A program made the translations under genes and the position numbers. The notes beneath the pieces are model-generated. The model made no database searches and was not told the DNA's origin. It saw only the letters and a program-made list of their open reading frames with translations. Below, in pieces: positions 8,534 through 17,478 of a DNA stretch of 64,000 nucleotides. The DNA is from CAZUXE01 sp964624585 (lineage in GTDB: Bacteria; Hydrothermota; Tepidihabitantia; B3-TA06): assembly GCA_964624585.1 (NCBI GenBank), contig CAZUXE010000002.1:58844-122843 (forward strand). Reading direction: 5' to 3'. Position 1 is the stretch's first letter, and every line of letters starts with the position of its first letter.

Positions 8534-8596
8534 ATGCAATACGACGAAACCATATTTACGAAAAGAAAACTAAACTATCGACAACATGTTAGTTGA
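8534..8596 (+). CDS. possible 20-aa leader peptide
   Basis: ATG 8534 has a good ribosome site (AAGGA, six bases upstream) and encodes MQYDETIFTKRKLNYRQHVS. Its stop codon TGA (8594-8596) overlaps the start region of the next gene in another frame. The gene at 8586 has no ribosome site of its own, so it would be translated by coupling to this peptide. No family is recognised; the only support is the arrangement. Confidence 0.4.
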   Translation: MQYDETIFTKRKLNYRQHVS

Positions 8597-9479
8597 TGAA
8601 AAGCTCAAGATAGCGGATAGAGAATTACAATTTCGCTATTTGCTCAAGAGTCCGGTAAGATATGCCTGTAAACGTGTATTTGAGCTTTTTCCTAAATCAG
8701 CAGGGGTCCCTGTGCATAGTTCAATCCTTGTTGATATTCTAGATCGTCCTTCCGGAGGTGTGGTTTTTCCAAACGGTAAACTTTTAGTTGATGGTAAACT
8801 ATGGACACTTTCCAAGAAAGGGCAGTATCTTTTTTTACGAATGGTTTCCCCTGACAACTATGCGGTAGGCATGGAAGCAATTATATCGCCTGAAAGAAAT
8901 AAAGTTAAAGTGTTTTTAGATACTCCATGGGCTGGTCAAAACGGTTTCGTATCTGCATGGAATTTGTTGTTTCAGATTATTTTCCGAGCCAGTCTTGATG
9001 CCGAATGTGAACAATTCGTAAAAGGAATGGGAATAGTTGTCAAGAATAAAGGGTTTCTTGTAAACACCTGCGCAAATTCCAAAACTGCTCAAATAGTGGA
9101 TGCCCTTAAGAAAAGATTTCTTCTGCTTGGACAGAACCGTTTGCTTTTACGCAAGCAGGAAGATGAATTTTATCTCTATGCTACTCCCTGGACACGCAAT
9201 GCCGCACTGGCAAGCTGTTGTGCAAACTTTCGGCTGGACAATATGGTTTTAATTGGTACTAAAAGTAGTGAAGGCGTTGTTATGCTTGATTCTAAAAAGG
9301 TTATTGAACATTTCGCGCCCATAGGCGCCGATTCAGCCTATCACGATTTTTCAGACGAAAAACATTCTCTTCTGGAAAATGTTGAAGCTTTTGGGCTTCC
9401 CAGAGGGCCTGAGGAATTGGTTACGGCGGCGTTAATTCGTATGGCTGAAATGGGTTCGCTTTCTCCCACAAGTTCTTAA
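8586..9479 (+). CDS. unknown protein resembling HprK/PEPCK-type kinases without a P-loop
   Basis: 297 residues, cytoplasmic. The order of motifs follows HPr kinase-related proteins: a helical stretch (LLFQIIFRASLDAECEQFVKGMGIVV), then KNKGFLVNTCANSKTAQIVDALKK where the family has GPSGAGKST. A strand with LLLRKQEDEFYLYATPW (family: GTPFW) and an NMVLIGTKSSEGVVML strand follow. The Gly-rich phosphate loop is replaced by NTCANSKT, so catalysis looks unlikely; a scaffold or ligand-binding role is possible. This placement is by eye and weak. It lies directly downstream of the tandem structured RNA and a possible leader peptide, so its expression is probably controlled there. Confidence 0.45.
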   Translation: MLVDEKLKIADRELQFRYLLKSPVRYACKRVFELFPKSAGVPVHSSILVDILDRPSGGVVFPNGKLLVDGKLWTLSKKGQYLFLRMVSPDNYAVGMEAIISPERNKVKVFLDTPWAGQNGFVSAWNLLFQIIFRASLDAECEQFVKGMGIVVKNKGFLVNTCANSKTAQIVDALKKRFLLLGQNRLLLRKQEDEFYLYATPWTRNAALASCCANFRLDNMVLIGTKSSEGVVMLDSKKVIEHFAPIGADSAYHDFSDEKHSLLENVEAFGLPRGPEELVTAALIRMAEMGSLSPTSS

Positions 9480-9653
9480 AAAGCTTCAAAAATTCTCACT
9501 TTAGCCTAAGCTCTTGTAACAGGAGAACATAATTGTTTTCTTTGGCACTCCGATAAAGAATTTCGTGTATCGAACAACTGGTTTTATATCTTTTGCAGTA
9601 AAAGAGTTTGGGATTCTTCTCCCATAATCTAAGAATTATTCGCGTAACTTAGC

Positions 9654-9681
9654 TTGACATTGTCTTAAGTTGACTTAAATT
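9654..9681 (+). promoter_or_regulatory. promoter of the leaderless aldolase gene
   Basis: TTGACA, 16-base spacer, TAAATT, then six bases and ATG 9688. There is no Shine-Dalgarno, so the start codon would be at the mRNA 5' end. Confidence 0.65.
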
Positions 9682-9687
9682 TCAATT

Positions 9688-10440
9688 ATGCTCAGTGAAT
9701 TTGTTGCCGATTGGGAGCAAGAATTGAAAACTATTTCTGCTCTGCTTTTTGAAAATGGGTGGGCAGAGGCCAACGGAGGTAATATTTCAATTCATTTGAA
9801 TAAGCCGTTGAGTTTTCAAGCAGATTCTATAGCTTTGGAAAAAAGTTATCCTGAGTTGGAAAATGAGAGTTTTGCGATAACTGTATCCGGAAGCAGAATG
9901 CGTGATATCGCACGCGATTTGAATTCAAATATCTGTGTGGTGAAAATTATTAATAATGGCACTGCATATATTGTTAATCCCGCTGACGCTTTTCCATCAA
10001 GCGAGTTGCCTGCCCATCTGGCTGTTCATTCGAAACTTGCTCAATACCATTCTGTCAATAGAGTATTTCTTCACACTCACCCGCCGCACTTGATAGCCCT
10101 TTCTCAAAAACTTAAGCCACCTCAACTTATAGAAACGCTTGTTAGGATGTTTCCTGAAGCGGCACTTATGCTGTATAATAATATACAAGTGCTTCCCTAT
10201 ATTGCGTCGGGTTCGCAAAAACTTGCTGAATTAACCGCTCAGGCTATAGGAAATGCTCACGGAGTGCTGTGGAGTGGGCATGGGATGTGCGCTACCGGTA
10301 AAGATATTTCATCCGCATTTGACGTAGTTGACGTTGCTGAGAAGGCCGCACGCATAGCTTTGCTTTTGGGTGATGGATTAATGACTGCGGGGCTTAGTCA
10401 AGAGCAATTGGATGATATCATTGAAGCAAAGCCTAAGTGA
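9688..10440 (+). CDS. class II aldolase/adducin family protein, rhamnulose-1-phosphate aldolase-like
   Basis: A 250-residue zinc aldolase of the class II/adducin family. Motifs are GWAEANGGNISIHL near residue 26, SSELPAHLAVHSKL near 108, the metal-binding HTHPPHLIALS near 128, and the second ligand in SGHGMCATGKD near 190. Family enzymes cleave sugar phosphates such as L-rhamnulose-1-phosphate or L-fuculose-1-phosphate to dihydroxyacetone phosphate and an aldehyde. The GWAEaNGGNIS start is most like RhaD, but no other rhamnose genes are near, so the substrate is open. The start is ATG with no ribosome site, six bases after a -10 box, so it is leaderless. Confidence 0.75.
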   Translation: MLSEFVADWEQELKTISALLFENGWAEANGGNISIHLNKPLSFQADSIALEKSYPELENESFAITVSGSRMRDIARDLNSNICVVKIINNGTAYIVNPADAFPSSELPAHLAVHSKLAQYHSVNRVFLHTHPPHLIALSQKLKPPQLIETLVRMFPEAALMLYNNIQVLPYIASGSQKLAELTAQAIGNAHGVLWSGHGMCATGKDISSAFDVVDVAEKAARIALLLGDGLMTAGLSQEQLDDIIEAKPK

Positions 10441-10543
10441 CTAATTATTCAATAGAAATAAAAACAGTATTTCTCGCTATTTTATTCCAGTTTTGCCTTA
10501 TAATTATTTCTTGTTGTAATACCTCTGGCGTCTGTAATGTCAT

Positions 10544-10585
10544 CCCGTAACCCGTAACCCGTAACACCCGTAACACACCGCAACA
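10544..10585. repeat. short direct repeats, CCCGTAACAC type
   Basis: Three CCCGTAA words in a row, then CCCGTAACAC and ACCGCAACAC. The reverse complement of the same motif (GTGTTACGGG) recurs three times at 50239-50272. Confidence 0.6.
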
Positions 10586-10831
10586 CCAGAATACCATAAT
10601 GTGATATCCTTTTTTGTTTTCATTCCTTATCCGTAATGTATTTCCTCATGTAGAGTAATTTTTCTGAGCTGATAGGATAAGTATTATGGGCGTCATCGTC
10701 ATCTTTATAGTCCAGTCGTCATAGTTTGAGAATTGCTTCTAAGGGCAACGGGTTACAATTTTGTTCAATTTTTGGGTAACTTTTTTAAATACAAACTTGT
10801 AGTATTTCGTCAATAGCGATTTAGATGGCAC

Positions 10832-10859
10832 TTGACATAAGTAAGGCTGTCCTTATCAT
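10832..10859 (+). promoter_or_regulatory. promoter of the first kinase-activator operon
   Basis: TTGACA, 16-base spacer, TATCAT. The expected start near 10866 leaves a leader of about 150 bases before ATG 11017. Confidence 0.65.
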
Positions 10860-10900
10860 AATTGTCGTTTAAGGTAGCTGGGACTGGGATACGATACTGG

Positions 10901-10914
10901 TGATTTGCAAATCA
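10901..10914. promoter_or_regulatory. 14-base perfect palindrome in kinase leader
   Basis: TGATTTGCAAATCA is a perfect inverted repeat about 35 bases downstream of the predicted start of transcription. This is a position suited to a repressor operator. No binding protein is suggested by sequence. Confidence 0.4.
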
Positions 10915-11016
10915 TGCGCAGTTGTGATAAGTTCATGCAACATATCGTCTTAGATTATTAGGTTTTTGTTTGTGTGAGGAAAGAGAAAGTGTTAAGTAAA
11001 GACTACGGAGGCTATT

Positions 11017-14000
11017 ATGAGAAATACCAGCCGTGATGAAATCGTTTTTTCCAATATTGGAAACGCAAGCATTGACGATTTACCGGTTGGTTTTTTTTCG
11101 GGGTCTTTAGAAGGTAAGGTACATTCCCCGAATTGCGAATTTCTTTCTATCTCTGGATACAAATCAGAACGTGAACTGAGTTCACTGTTGATATCTGATT
11201 TATTTCCTGTTTCAGAACAACGCAGACAACTTTTTAGCGAACTTCTTAAGCTGGGGCGGGTGAATAACTTTAAGGTCAAGTTGAAAAAGAAGACCGGTGA
11301 GTTGATTTGGGTTCGTGTTTCGCTTAAATTTATTTCTAATCAAGATGACAATGTGAAGATATTTAATGCTGTGCTTAGTCCATGTTATAAAGATGACGAT
11401 AGCGCAACCGATACCCTGAGTATTTTCGACACGCTTCTGAAGACTTCGGAGTTACTTTATTGGACGGTTATTCAGAAAGAAGACGGCATACTGTACTATG
11501 AAACAGTAAGCTATGGCTATGCTGCGCTTTTTAGTAAACGTATTGAGGATTTGAACACTAAACGAATTAAGGACGTAACGGCAGCTGTTCAATTTGATGA
11601 GCTAGTTAATAATTTCAAGCAGGCTCAAAAAGGGGAAAGTTTTTTCTTTGAAAAAGAGATAGGCGAAAAAGAAACCTTGAAGCATCTTTCCGTTAGAATA
11701 ATACCTATTTGGGATATTGACGGACAAGTAAAAGGATTCACCGGTTTAGCTACCGATATCACTCAGCGTAGGCTTGCTGAGAAGAAACTTGAGCGCCACC
11801 TGCGTTTTTTTGAAAGTCTCTATACTATTACTAAGGAAATAAACAAGCGTTTGCTTTCCGTTGATGCTATGATGAAGATAGCGGCTGAGTTACTTGCCGA
11901 TATTCCAGCTTTATTAGCTGGAGCTATATATCTTTTGGATGAAGAGCGAGAAATGCTTCAAATGACTGAAAGTTTTGGTTTAAGTTGTCGGTTTTTCGAA
12001 CAGCTACAGGAAATATCCATAAACAATCCACATATAATAGAAACCGTTAAAACCGCAAAGATTGGATTGGTCAACAAATGGGATGGAAAAGATATTATCC
12101 TTAACGGATACAGGGGAAGGCCTATCAATGGTGATTTGGTTGCCGTTCCTTTGCAAACGGGTAGTTCAATTATCGGTATACTAACGATGGTTTTCTCCGA
12201 AGTAGATCAGCATACTACAAATTTCATGGAGGCGGTAGGAAGGGAACTTGGAGCGGTAATATTGCGTAAGAATGCCGAACGGGCATTGGCAGAATCGGAG
12301 CATCGTTTCAGAAGTTTTTTCGAGGACTCACCAATAGGCATTTTTCGTACAAGCGTTAACGGGCAGATTCTTTTAATTAACCCTACTCTTTTGAATATGG
12401 CTGGGGTTGAGGAATATGATAGTTTTAAGGAAATTAATGTTGAAAAAATAGAATTCGGTCCTTTATATTCCCGCAGTTGGTTCAAGAACGAAATTGAAAA
12501 AGACGGAAAAATAACCGGATTGGAAACAATCTGGAGACGCAAAGACGGAACAACGTTTTGGGCAAGAGAAAATTCTCAAATAGTCAGAGACGAAAACGGG
12601 AAGATATTGTACTATGAAGGAACAGTAGAAGATATAACCGTTCGTAAGGAAGCCGAAAAAGCCCTGCAGGAGTCAGAACAGCAGTACAGGACATTGTTTG
12701 AAAGCGCTAATGATGCAATACTTATATTTACTCCGAAAAACGGGAAGATACTTGCGGTAAATAGCAAAACCTGTGAAGTTTATGGCATTGAGCGAGATAA
12801 ACTCATCGGCGCGAGTTTAAAGAATTTGCACAAGGATGTTCCTTTTGGTGAAAATATTGTGGATAAGATACTTGAAAAAGGTAAGGTTTCCAACTATCAA
12901 ACTACTCATCTTAAACCAGACGGCAGTATTGTCTATCTTATGAGCAGCGCTTCGTTGATAGATTATCACGGTGAAAAGGCAGTGCTGAAGATAAGTAGAG
13001 ACATTACAGAACTTAAGAAAGTGGAGAAAGCTCTTAAGGAATCTGAGGAACGTTACAGGATTCTTGCCGAGCAGTCTTTAATTGGTGTATATTTGTTTGA
13101 AAACGGTAAATTCCTGTTTGTGAATCCGGAAATGGAAAAAATTACCGGTTACACTAAAACAGAATTGTTGAGTATGCAAACCAAGAAACTGGTTATTTCC
13201 AAAAGCAACATAAATCTTGAGAAAAGCGAGGAGGAACTGCACAGACAGCAAACTTTAGGAATTAGGCACTACTACATGCGTATTAAGCGCAAAGATGGCG
13301 AAGTAGCGGTATTGGAGATTAGGGCCAGAGAAATTGCTTTTGAGAGTAAGACCGTAATTTTAGGTAACTGCATAGATATAACGGAGCGCATTCGTCAGCG
13401 TTCACAAATTGAGGCCTCAAGAAAGGAATGGGAGCGAACATTTGATGCTACTTCAGATTTGATAATGATAGTAAGTAGGCATGGATATCTTATTAGAGGT
13501 AATAGAGCGTTTAACGAATATACAGGTTTTGGTACAGATGAGTTACTCAAGAAGAAGTGGCAGGAAGTATTTAACCTGGAACGTTCTGAGGAATGTGAAG
13601 ATATTCATAAAATATGTATTAATACTAAAAAGCCACAGGGTGCTGAAGTTTTAGATACTAAAACTGGTAGAATGTTTTCCGTTTCTATATCGCCTTTCTT
13701 CGATAAAAAAGGCGAAGTTATAGCCACAGTTGATGTCGCGCGTGATATTACCGATATACGTGAAATTGAAGCGGCACTCAAAGAATCTGAGGAACGCTAT
13801 CGTACACTTGCTGAAGAAACCTTAATGGGCGTATATATTTATCGCGGAGATAAGTTTATGTTTGTGAACGCTGCCATGGCTGATATAACCGGTTATCCGC
13901 AGGAGGAACTTGTTCATTTGGATATTTCGGAACTTCTTGTGGAAGAAGATCTCCTTTTATTTAAATCAAGAGAAAACGCTATTTTAAAAGGTGAAAAACT

Positions 14001-15615
14001 TCAGGATAAATATTCTATCAGGATAAAAAGGAAAGATGGTAAAATAGTTACGATTGAAGATAGACCTTGTTTGATTACCTACAAGGGGGAAGCAGTTTTT
14101 TTGGGTAACTGCATAGATATTTCAGATAAAGTTGAGCAAAGGGAAAAAATTAAACAGGCTGCTGCGGAGTGGAAAAAAACATTTGATGCAACTTCTGATA
14201 TGATAATGATTGTAAACCGTTCAGGAGTCGTAACCAGAGCAAATCAGGCGGTAAGGAGTTATACCCAATGTAACTCCGCTCAACTGGTTGGAAAAACTTT
14301 TCCTGCTGTTTTTCACCTTGACACTTCGCGTCAATGGGGTGAATCTCACCTTTTATGCGTAGTTACTAAGACTCCTCAGCACTCAGAGATAATTGATCCT
14401 GAGACAAAAAGGATATTTTCTATTTCTATCTCTCCTTTGTTTGATCGGAGCAATGAAGTTATAGCTACAGTTGATGTTGCACGTGATATTACTGAAATGC
14501 GTAAAATGGAAGGTGCACTTGCCGAGTCTGAAGCTCAATTTAAGGGTATTGCCGAAAGTGTTGACGATATTATTTTCAACGTAAGCCTTGACGGTAAAAT
14601 TCAATACGTAAGCCCCGCTGTTGAGAAGGTGCTTGGTTACCCTGACGCTCAGTTTTTGTATAAACACGCTCAGGATATAATAGATTCCCAACTTGATGAA
14701 AGTGAACAGAAAGATTTGTTTACCGATTATATTCTTCGTCGACTGAAATCAGACGATGCACCTTTACTACAGGTTAAAATCAAAGATGCAAATGGAAATC
14801 CAAAGATACTTGAGATTGTCGCTCGCAGGGTGGAAAACCAAATTTTGGGGGTAGTTCGTGATATAACTGAACGGAAAAAAATGGAAAATCAGTTATTGAG
14901 AGCTTCCAAGCTAGCTTCTGTTGGCGTTTTAGGTAGTGGTATAGCTCATCAAATGAGTACCCCTTTGGGAGTAATGCGTTCTTCATCCAGCGTCCTCAGT
15001 AACCTTATTGCCAAAGAATCTGATATAAAGGAAAGTTTTAGGAAAAAGGCTACCCGTTACCTTGATATAATAGAACAACAACTAGATAGAACCCATAAAA
15101 TTGTATCAGGTTTGCTTGCTTTTGTTCAAGATAAGCGTTCCCACCCGCGTCCAACTCAGGTTAATTTAATAATTAAGAAGGCTGTTCAACTACTTTCTCA
15201 TCTCTTTTCAAATAAGAAAGTAAAACTTGAGTTAGACTTAGCTTCGGATTTGCCAGAGGCGTTTATAGATCCCGAAGCATTACATCAAGTTTTAGTAAAC
15301 GTTATCCATAATTCCGTTGAAGCGATGGAAGGAAGAGGTAGGCTTGAGATTCGTACCGAAAAATCCTTTTCACCTATGCTTAGAATCAAAATCTTCGATA
15401 CCGGTCCAGGGGTACCGCTGGAGCTTAGAGAAAAGGTATTTGAACCGTTATTTACTACCAAAACAGAAGGTAAAGGAACCGGACTCGGACTTCCTATATG
15501 TGTCATGCTGTTGGAACGATTTAAGGGACGCATTTACCTTGACGATAGCTATCAGGAAGGAGCCGGTTTTATAATTGAAATTCCAACTATTTTGAAGGAG
15601 AAAAATGACCGCTAA
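11017..15615 (+). CDS. giant soluble sensor histidine kinase, nine PAS plus GAF domains
   Basis: 1532 residues with no membrane segment or signal peptide. Approximate order: PAS (20-130), PAS (140-255), GAF (265-420), PAS (425-550, 552-668, 675-795, 805-915, 925-1040, 1050-1160, 1168-1285), HisKA (1298-1370), HATPase (1410-1525). The H-box is GIAHQMSTPLG, with Gln where most kinases have Glu/Asp after the histidine. The N-box is VIHNSVEAM, with FDTGPGVP and GKGTGLGLPI as G-boxes. PAS pairs 675-915 and 925-1160 are alike, showing duplication. ATG follows GGAGG by five bases. The gene overlaps the sigma-54 activator gene by 11 bases, which makes that its cognate regulator. Signal unknown; a cytoplasmic redox or metabolite cue is inference. 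Confidence 0.93.
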   Translation: MRNTSRDEIVFSNIGNASIDDLPVGFFSGSLEGKVHSPNCEFLSISGYKSERELSSLLISDLFPVSEQRRQLFSELLKLGRVNNFKVKLKKKTGELIWVRVSLKFISNQDDNVKIFNAVLSPCYKDDDSATDTLSIFDTLLKTSELLYWTVIQKEDGILYYETVSYGYAALFSKRIEDLNTKRIKDVTAAVQFDELVNNFKQAQKGESFFFEKEIGEKETLKHLSVRIIPIWDIDGQVKGFTGLATDITQRRLAEKKLERHLRFFESLYTITKEINKRLLSVDAMMKIAAELLADIPALLAGAIYLLDEEREMLQMTESFGLSCRFFEQLQEISINNPHIIETVKTAKIGLVNKWDGKDIILNGYRGRPINGDLVAVPLQTGSSIIGILTMVFSEVDQHTTNFMEAVGRELGAVILRKNAERALAESEHRFRSFFEDSPIGIFRTSVNGQILLINPTLLNMAGVEEYDSFKEINVEKIEFGPLYSRSWFKNEIEKDGKITGLETIWRRKDGTTFWARENSQIVRDENGKILYYEGTVEDITVRKEAEKALQESEQQYRTLFESANDAILIFTPKNGKILAVNSKTCEVYGIERDKLIGASLKNLHKDVPFGENIVDKILEKGKVSNYQTTHLKPDGSIVYLMSSASLIDYHGEKAVLKISRDITELKKVEKALKESEERYRILAEQSLIGVYLFENGKFLFVNPEMEKITGYTKTELLSMQTKKLVISKSNINLEKSEEELHRQQTLGIRHYYMRIKRKDGEVAVLEIRAREIAFESKTVILGNCIDITERIRQRSQIEASRKEWERTFDATSDLIMIVSRHGYLIRGNRAFNEYTGFGTDELLKKKWQEVFNLERSEECEDIHKICINTKKPQGAEVLDTKTGRMFSVSISPFFDKKGEVIATVDVARDITDIREIEAALKESEERYRTLAEETLMGVYIYRGDKFMFVNAAMADITGYPQEELVHLDISELLVEEDLLLFKSRENAILKGEKLQDKYSIRIKRKDGKIVTIEDRPCLITYKGEAVFLGNCIDISDKVEQREKIKQAAAEWKKTFDATSDMIMIVNRSGVVTRANQAVRSYTQCNSAQLVGKTFPAVFHLDTSRQWGESHLLCVVTKTPQHSEIIDPETKRIFSISISPLFDRSNEVIATVDVARDITEMRKMEGALAESEAQFKGIAESVDDIIFNVSLDGKIQYVSPAVEKVLGYPDAQFLYKHAQDIIDSQLDESEQKDLFTDYILRRLKSDDAPLLQVKIKDANGNPKILEIVARRVENQILGVVRDITERKKMENQLLRASKLASVGVLGSGIAHQMSTPLGVMRSSSSVLSNLIAKESDIKESFRKKATRYLDIIEQQLDRTHKIVSGLLAFVQDKRSHPRPTQVNLIIKKAVQLLSHLFSNKKVKLELDLASDLPEAFIDPEALHQVLVNVIHNSVEAMEGRGRLEIRTEKSFSPMLRIKIFDTGPGVPLELREKVFEPLFTTKTEGKGTGLGLPICVMLLERFKGRIYLDDSYQEGAGFIIEIPTILKEKNDR

Positions 15616-17035
15616 AACTAAATCAGGATTAATAAGGGTTTTATTGGTTGATGATGAGGAGCTTTTTTTAGAAATAACTTCTGAAGCCCTTTGCGAACTT
15701 GGCTGTGAGGTAGCTACTGCTCAAAGTGGCGAGAAGGCGCTTGAACGAATGGAATCTGAATTTTTTGAAGTGCTTGTACTTGATGTTTGTATGCCTGATA
15801 TGGATGGGCTTCAAATTCTACATCGAATAAAAGAAAAACGTCCAACTCAACAAGTTGTTATGCTTACTGGACATGGCTCTATTCAGGTAGCAATTGACGC
15901 CATGAAGCTTGGAGCCTTCGATTTTATTCTCAAAACTTCTAAAACCGAAGACCTTATTATTGCAATTCGACGGGCTGCTGAGAGGGGAAGGTTGGAGCGT
16001 AGAAATATTGCTCTTGAGGAAGAGCTGCATAGAACCATTGGGTCAGGTATCATTGTTGGAGAAAGCGATGCAATAAAAGAGGTGCATAACTTTATTGAAA
16101 AAGCGGCATTATCAGATTTGCCAGTGCTTATTACAGGGGAAAGTGGAACAGGTAAGGAATTAGTTGCACGTGCGATTCATTCAAACAGTGACAGAGCTTC
16201 TAACTCCCTTGTGGTTGTTGACGGTTCAACCTTACGGGAAGAGCTTTTTGCTTCAGAGTTATTTGGTCATGAGAAAGGAGCTTTTACAGGCGCAATTAAG
16301 AAAAAAGCAGGTTTGTTTGAAGTAGCTGACCGCGGTACAATCTTTCTTGATGAAATAGGTGAACTTTCAACAACTAACCAGGGAGCCTTACTTAGAGTAA
16401 TTGAATACGGTACATTCAGACCTCTTGGATCGGTACGAGAGATGAAAACCAACGTGCGAATTATTGCGGCAACCAATAAAGATTTAGCTAAAGCGGTAGA
16501 AACAGACGATTTTAGGGAAGATTTATTCTATAGGCTTAACGGTTTGGCTATCAAAATGCCACCTTTAAGAGAGCGTAAGGGCGATATTGAGCTTTTGGCG
16601 AAATTCTTTCTTGAACGTAGGAATAAGAAAACCGGAAGTAATATTACTATATCACGTCAAGCTTTGGACGCTTTTGAAGCTTACTATTGGCCAGGTAATG
16701 TAAGAGAGCTGTTATATGAGGTTGAGCTTGCAGCTCTTTTTGCCATGGAGGAAGGTAAAATAAAAGATACGCATCTTCGTCAGAAGATCAGAATGCAGGA
16801 AAATGCCCATCAAGAACAATTAAGGAATAAGCATGAGGATAATTCTGAGGCAATCTGGCAAATTAACTTTACTTCCACTGATTTAGGACTTTCGGAATTT
16901 CGTGAATACTGCGAAAAGCGCTACTTGTTGATGCTTTTGGAAAAGTTTGACGATAATAAGACAAAAGTTGCCAAGGCAATGGGGATAAGTCGTTCCAAGG
17001 TTTATGAGAAGTTACGCTATTTCCGTATCGACTAG
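15605..17035 (+). CDS. NtrC-family sigma-54-dependent response regulator (module 1)
   Basis: A 476-residue activator. The receiver domain (~8-125) has DDEE, the phosphorylated Asp in LVLDVCMPDMDG, LTGHGS and the Lys in ILKTSK. The AAA+ domain (~145-380) has Walker A GESGTGKE, the sigma-54-contacting loop GAFTGA, LFLDEIGEL, and the R-finger region FREDLFYRLNG. The C-terminal Fis-type helix-turn-helix is KTKVAKAMGISRSKVYEKL. ATG has AAGGAG six bases upstream and overlaps the kinase gene, so the pair is translationally coupled. A palindrome at 17113 and a -24/-12 promoter at 17203, just downstream, are its likely targets. Confidence 0.94.
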   Translation: MTAKTKSGLIRVLLVDDEELFLEITSEALCELGCEVATAQSGEKALERMESEFFEVLVLDVCMPDMDGLQILHRIKEKRPTQQVVMLTGHGSIQVAIDAMKLGAFDFILKTSKTEDLIIAIRRAAERGRLERRNIALEEELHRTIGSGIIVGESDAIKEVHNFIEKAALSDLPVLITGESGTGKELVARAIHSNSDRASNSLVVVDGSTLREELFASELFGHEKGAFTGAIKKKAGLFEVADRGTIFLDEIGELSTTNQGALLRVIEYGTFRPLGSVREMKTNVRIIAATNKDLAKAVETDDFREDLFYRLNGLAIKMPPLRERKGDIELLAKFFLERRNKKTGSNITISRQALDAFEAYYWPGNVRELLYEVELAALFAMEEGKIKDTHLRQKIRMQENAHQEQLRNKHEDNSEAIWQINFTSTDLGLSEFREYCEKRYLLMLLEKFDDNKTKVAKAMGISRSKVYEKLRYFRID

Positions 17036-17112
17036 CTTTTTAGTACCAAAAAAACGATTAATCTCAACTCCAAGTATTCTAAAATAATCTAAATACAACA
17101 GTGTATTCTGAC

Positions 17113-17132
17113 TGTCCCCTTATAAAGGGACA
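17113..17132. promoter_or_regulatory. candidate upstream activator site, module 1
   Basis: TGTCCCCTTATAAAGGGACA is a 20-base inverted repeat with one mismatched pair. It is centred about 107 bases upstream of the predicted sigma-54 start. NtrC-type dimers bind such sites at this distance. Confidence 0.6.
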
Positions 17133-17202
17133 ACGCAGATTCTTGTCTCTCTAGCCGGCTTACCTAAGTTACGTATTTCTTAGAGATATCTACGCAAGCT
17201 GT

Positions 17203-17219
17203 TTGGCACGAGACTTGCT
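17203..17219 (+). promoter_or_regulatory. sigma-54 promoter, module 1
   Basis: TTGGCACGAGACTTGCT matches the sigma-54 consensus TGGCACG-N4-TTGC, with the exact ten bases between GG and GC. The predicted start is near 17230. It follows the gene of a sigma-54 activator. Confidence 0.85.
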
Positions 17220-17229
17220 TTTAATATAT

Positions 17230-17475
17230 ATGTAAATATGGTCGTATTGCTCCCCATACTCCTATGCTGGCTGCCGGCAGCAACCCGGCAGCCAGTGCTC
17301 CATATTTACTGTCCTATCATAACAAACAGGGGGTTATTAAGGATATTTTTTCCTTGCATGATAGGGAATTGGAGTGAAATACTGATCGTTTTGATGGTAA
17401 TGGTTAAGAAAAGAGGAAGCGTACCAAGTAGTTTAACTTATGGACGCCTCCTCTTTTCGTATAGGAGCTATTGAG
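17230..17475 (+). ncRNA. structured leader or sRNA from the module 1 sigma-54 promoter
   Basis: About 245 bases between the sigma-54 start and the receiver gene. It holds element C (17249-17301). A long-range stem TCCTATCAT / ATGATAGGGA (around 17312 and 17358) follows. Last comes a 14-bp stem with one mismatch (AAAAGAGGAAGCGT / ACGCCTCCTCTTTT, ending near 17458) just before the ribosome site GGAGC. Both arms of element C carry GCTCC, complementary to that site. It may control translation of the receiver gene in cis or act as an sRNA. Confidence 0.5.
17249..17301 (+). ncRNA. RNA element copy C
   Basis: GCTCCCCATACTCCTATG precedes a perfect 11-bp hairpin (CTGGCTGCCGG / CCGGCAGCCAG, loop CAGCAAC, 17267-17295), with GCTCC again after it. 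It matches copies A, B and D in both the single strand and the stem core. Confidence 0.6.
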
Positions 17476-17478
17476 TTG

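Larger units (their letters stand above)
10441..11016. other. intergenic region, 576 bases
   Basis: It contains a CCGTAAC-type direct repeat (10544-10585), several scattered CGTCAT words (10685-10730), the promoter of the large kinase (10832-10859) and a 14-base palindrome (10901-10914). No coding frame of interest. Confidence 0.6.

Noticed and set aside
10826..10841. sigma-54 -24 element (TGGCAC) before the first kinase
   Set aside because: Ten bases after GG there is no GC. The same stretch instead holds a good TTGACA-16-TATCAT promoter.
17238..17474. 78-codon frame in the module 1 leader
   Set aside because: No ribosome site or domain. It crosses three predicted stems and has no similarity to the frame at the same place in module 2.
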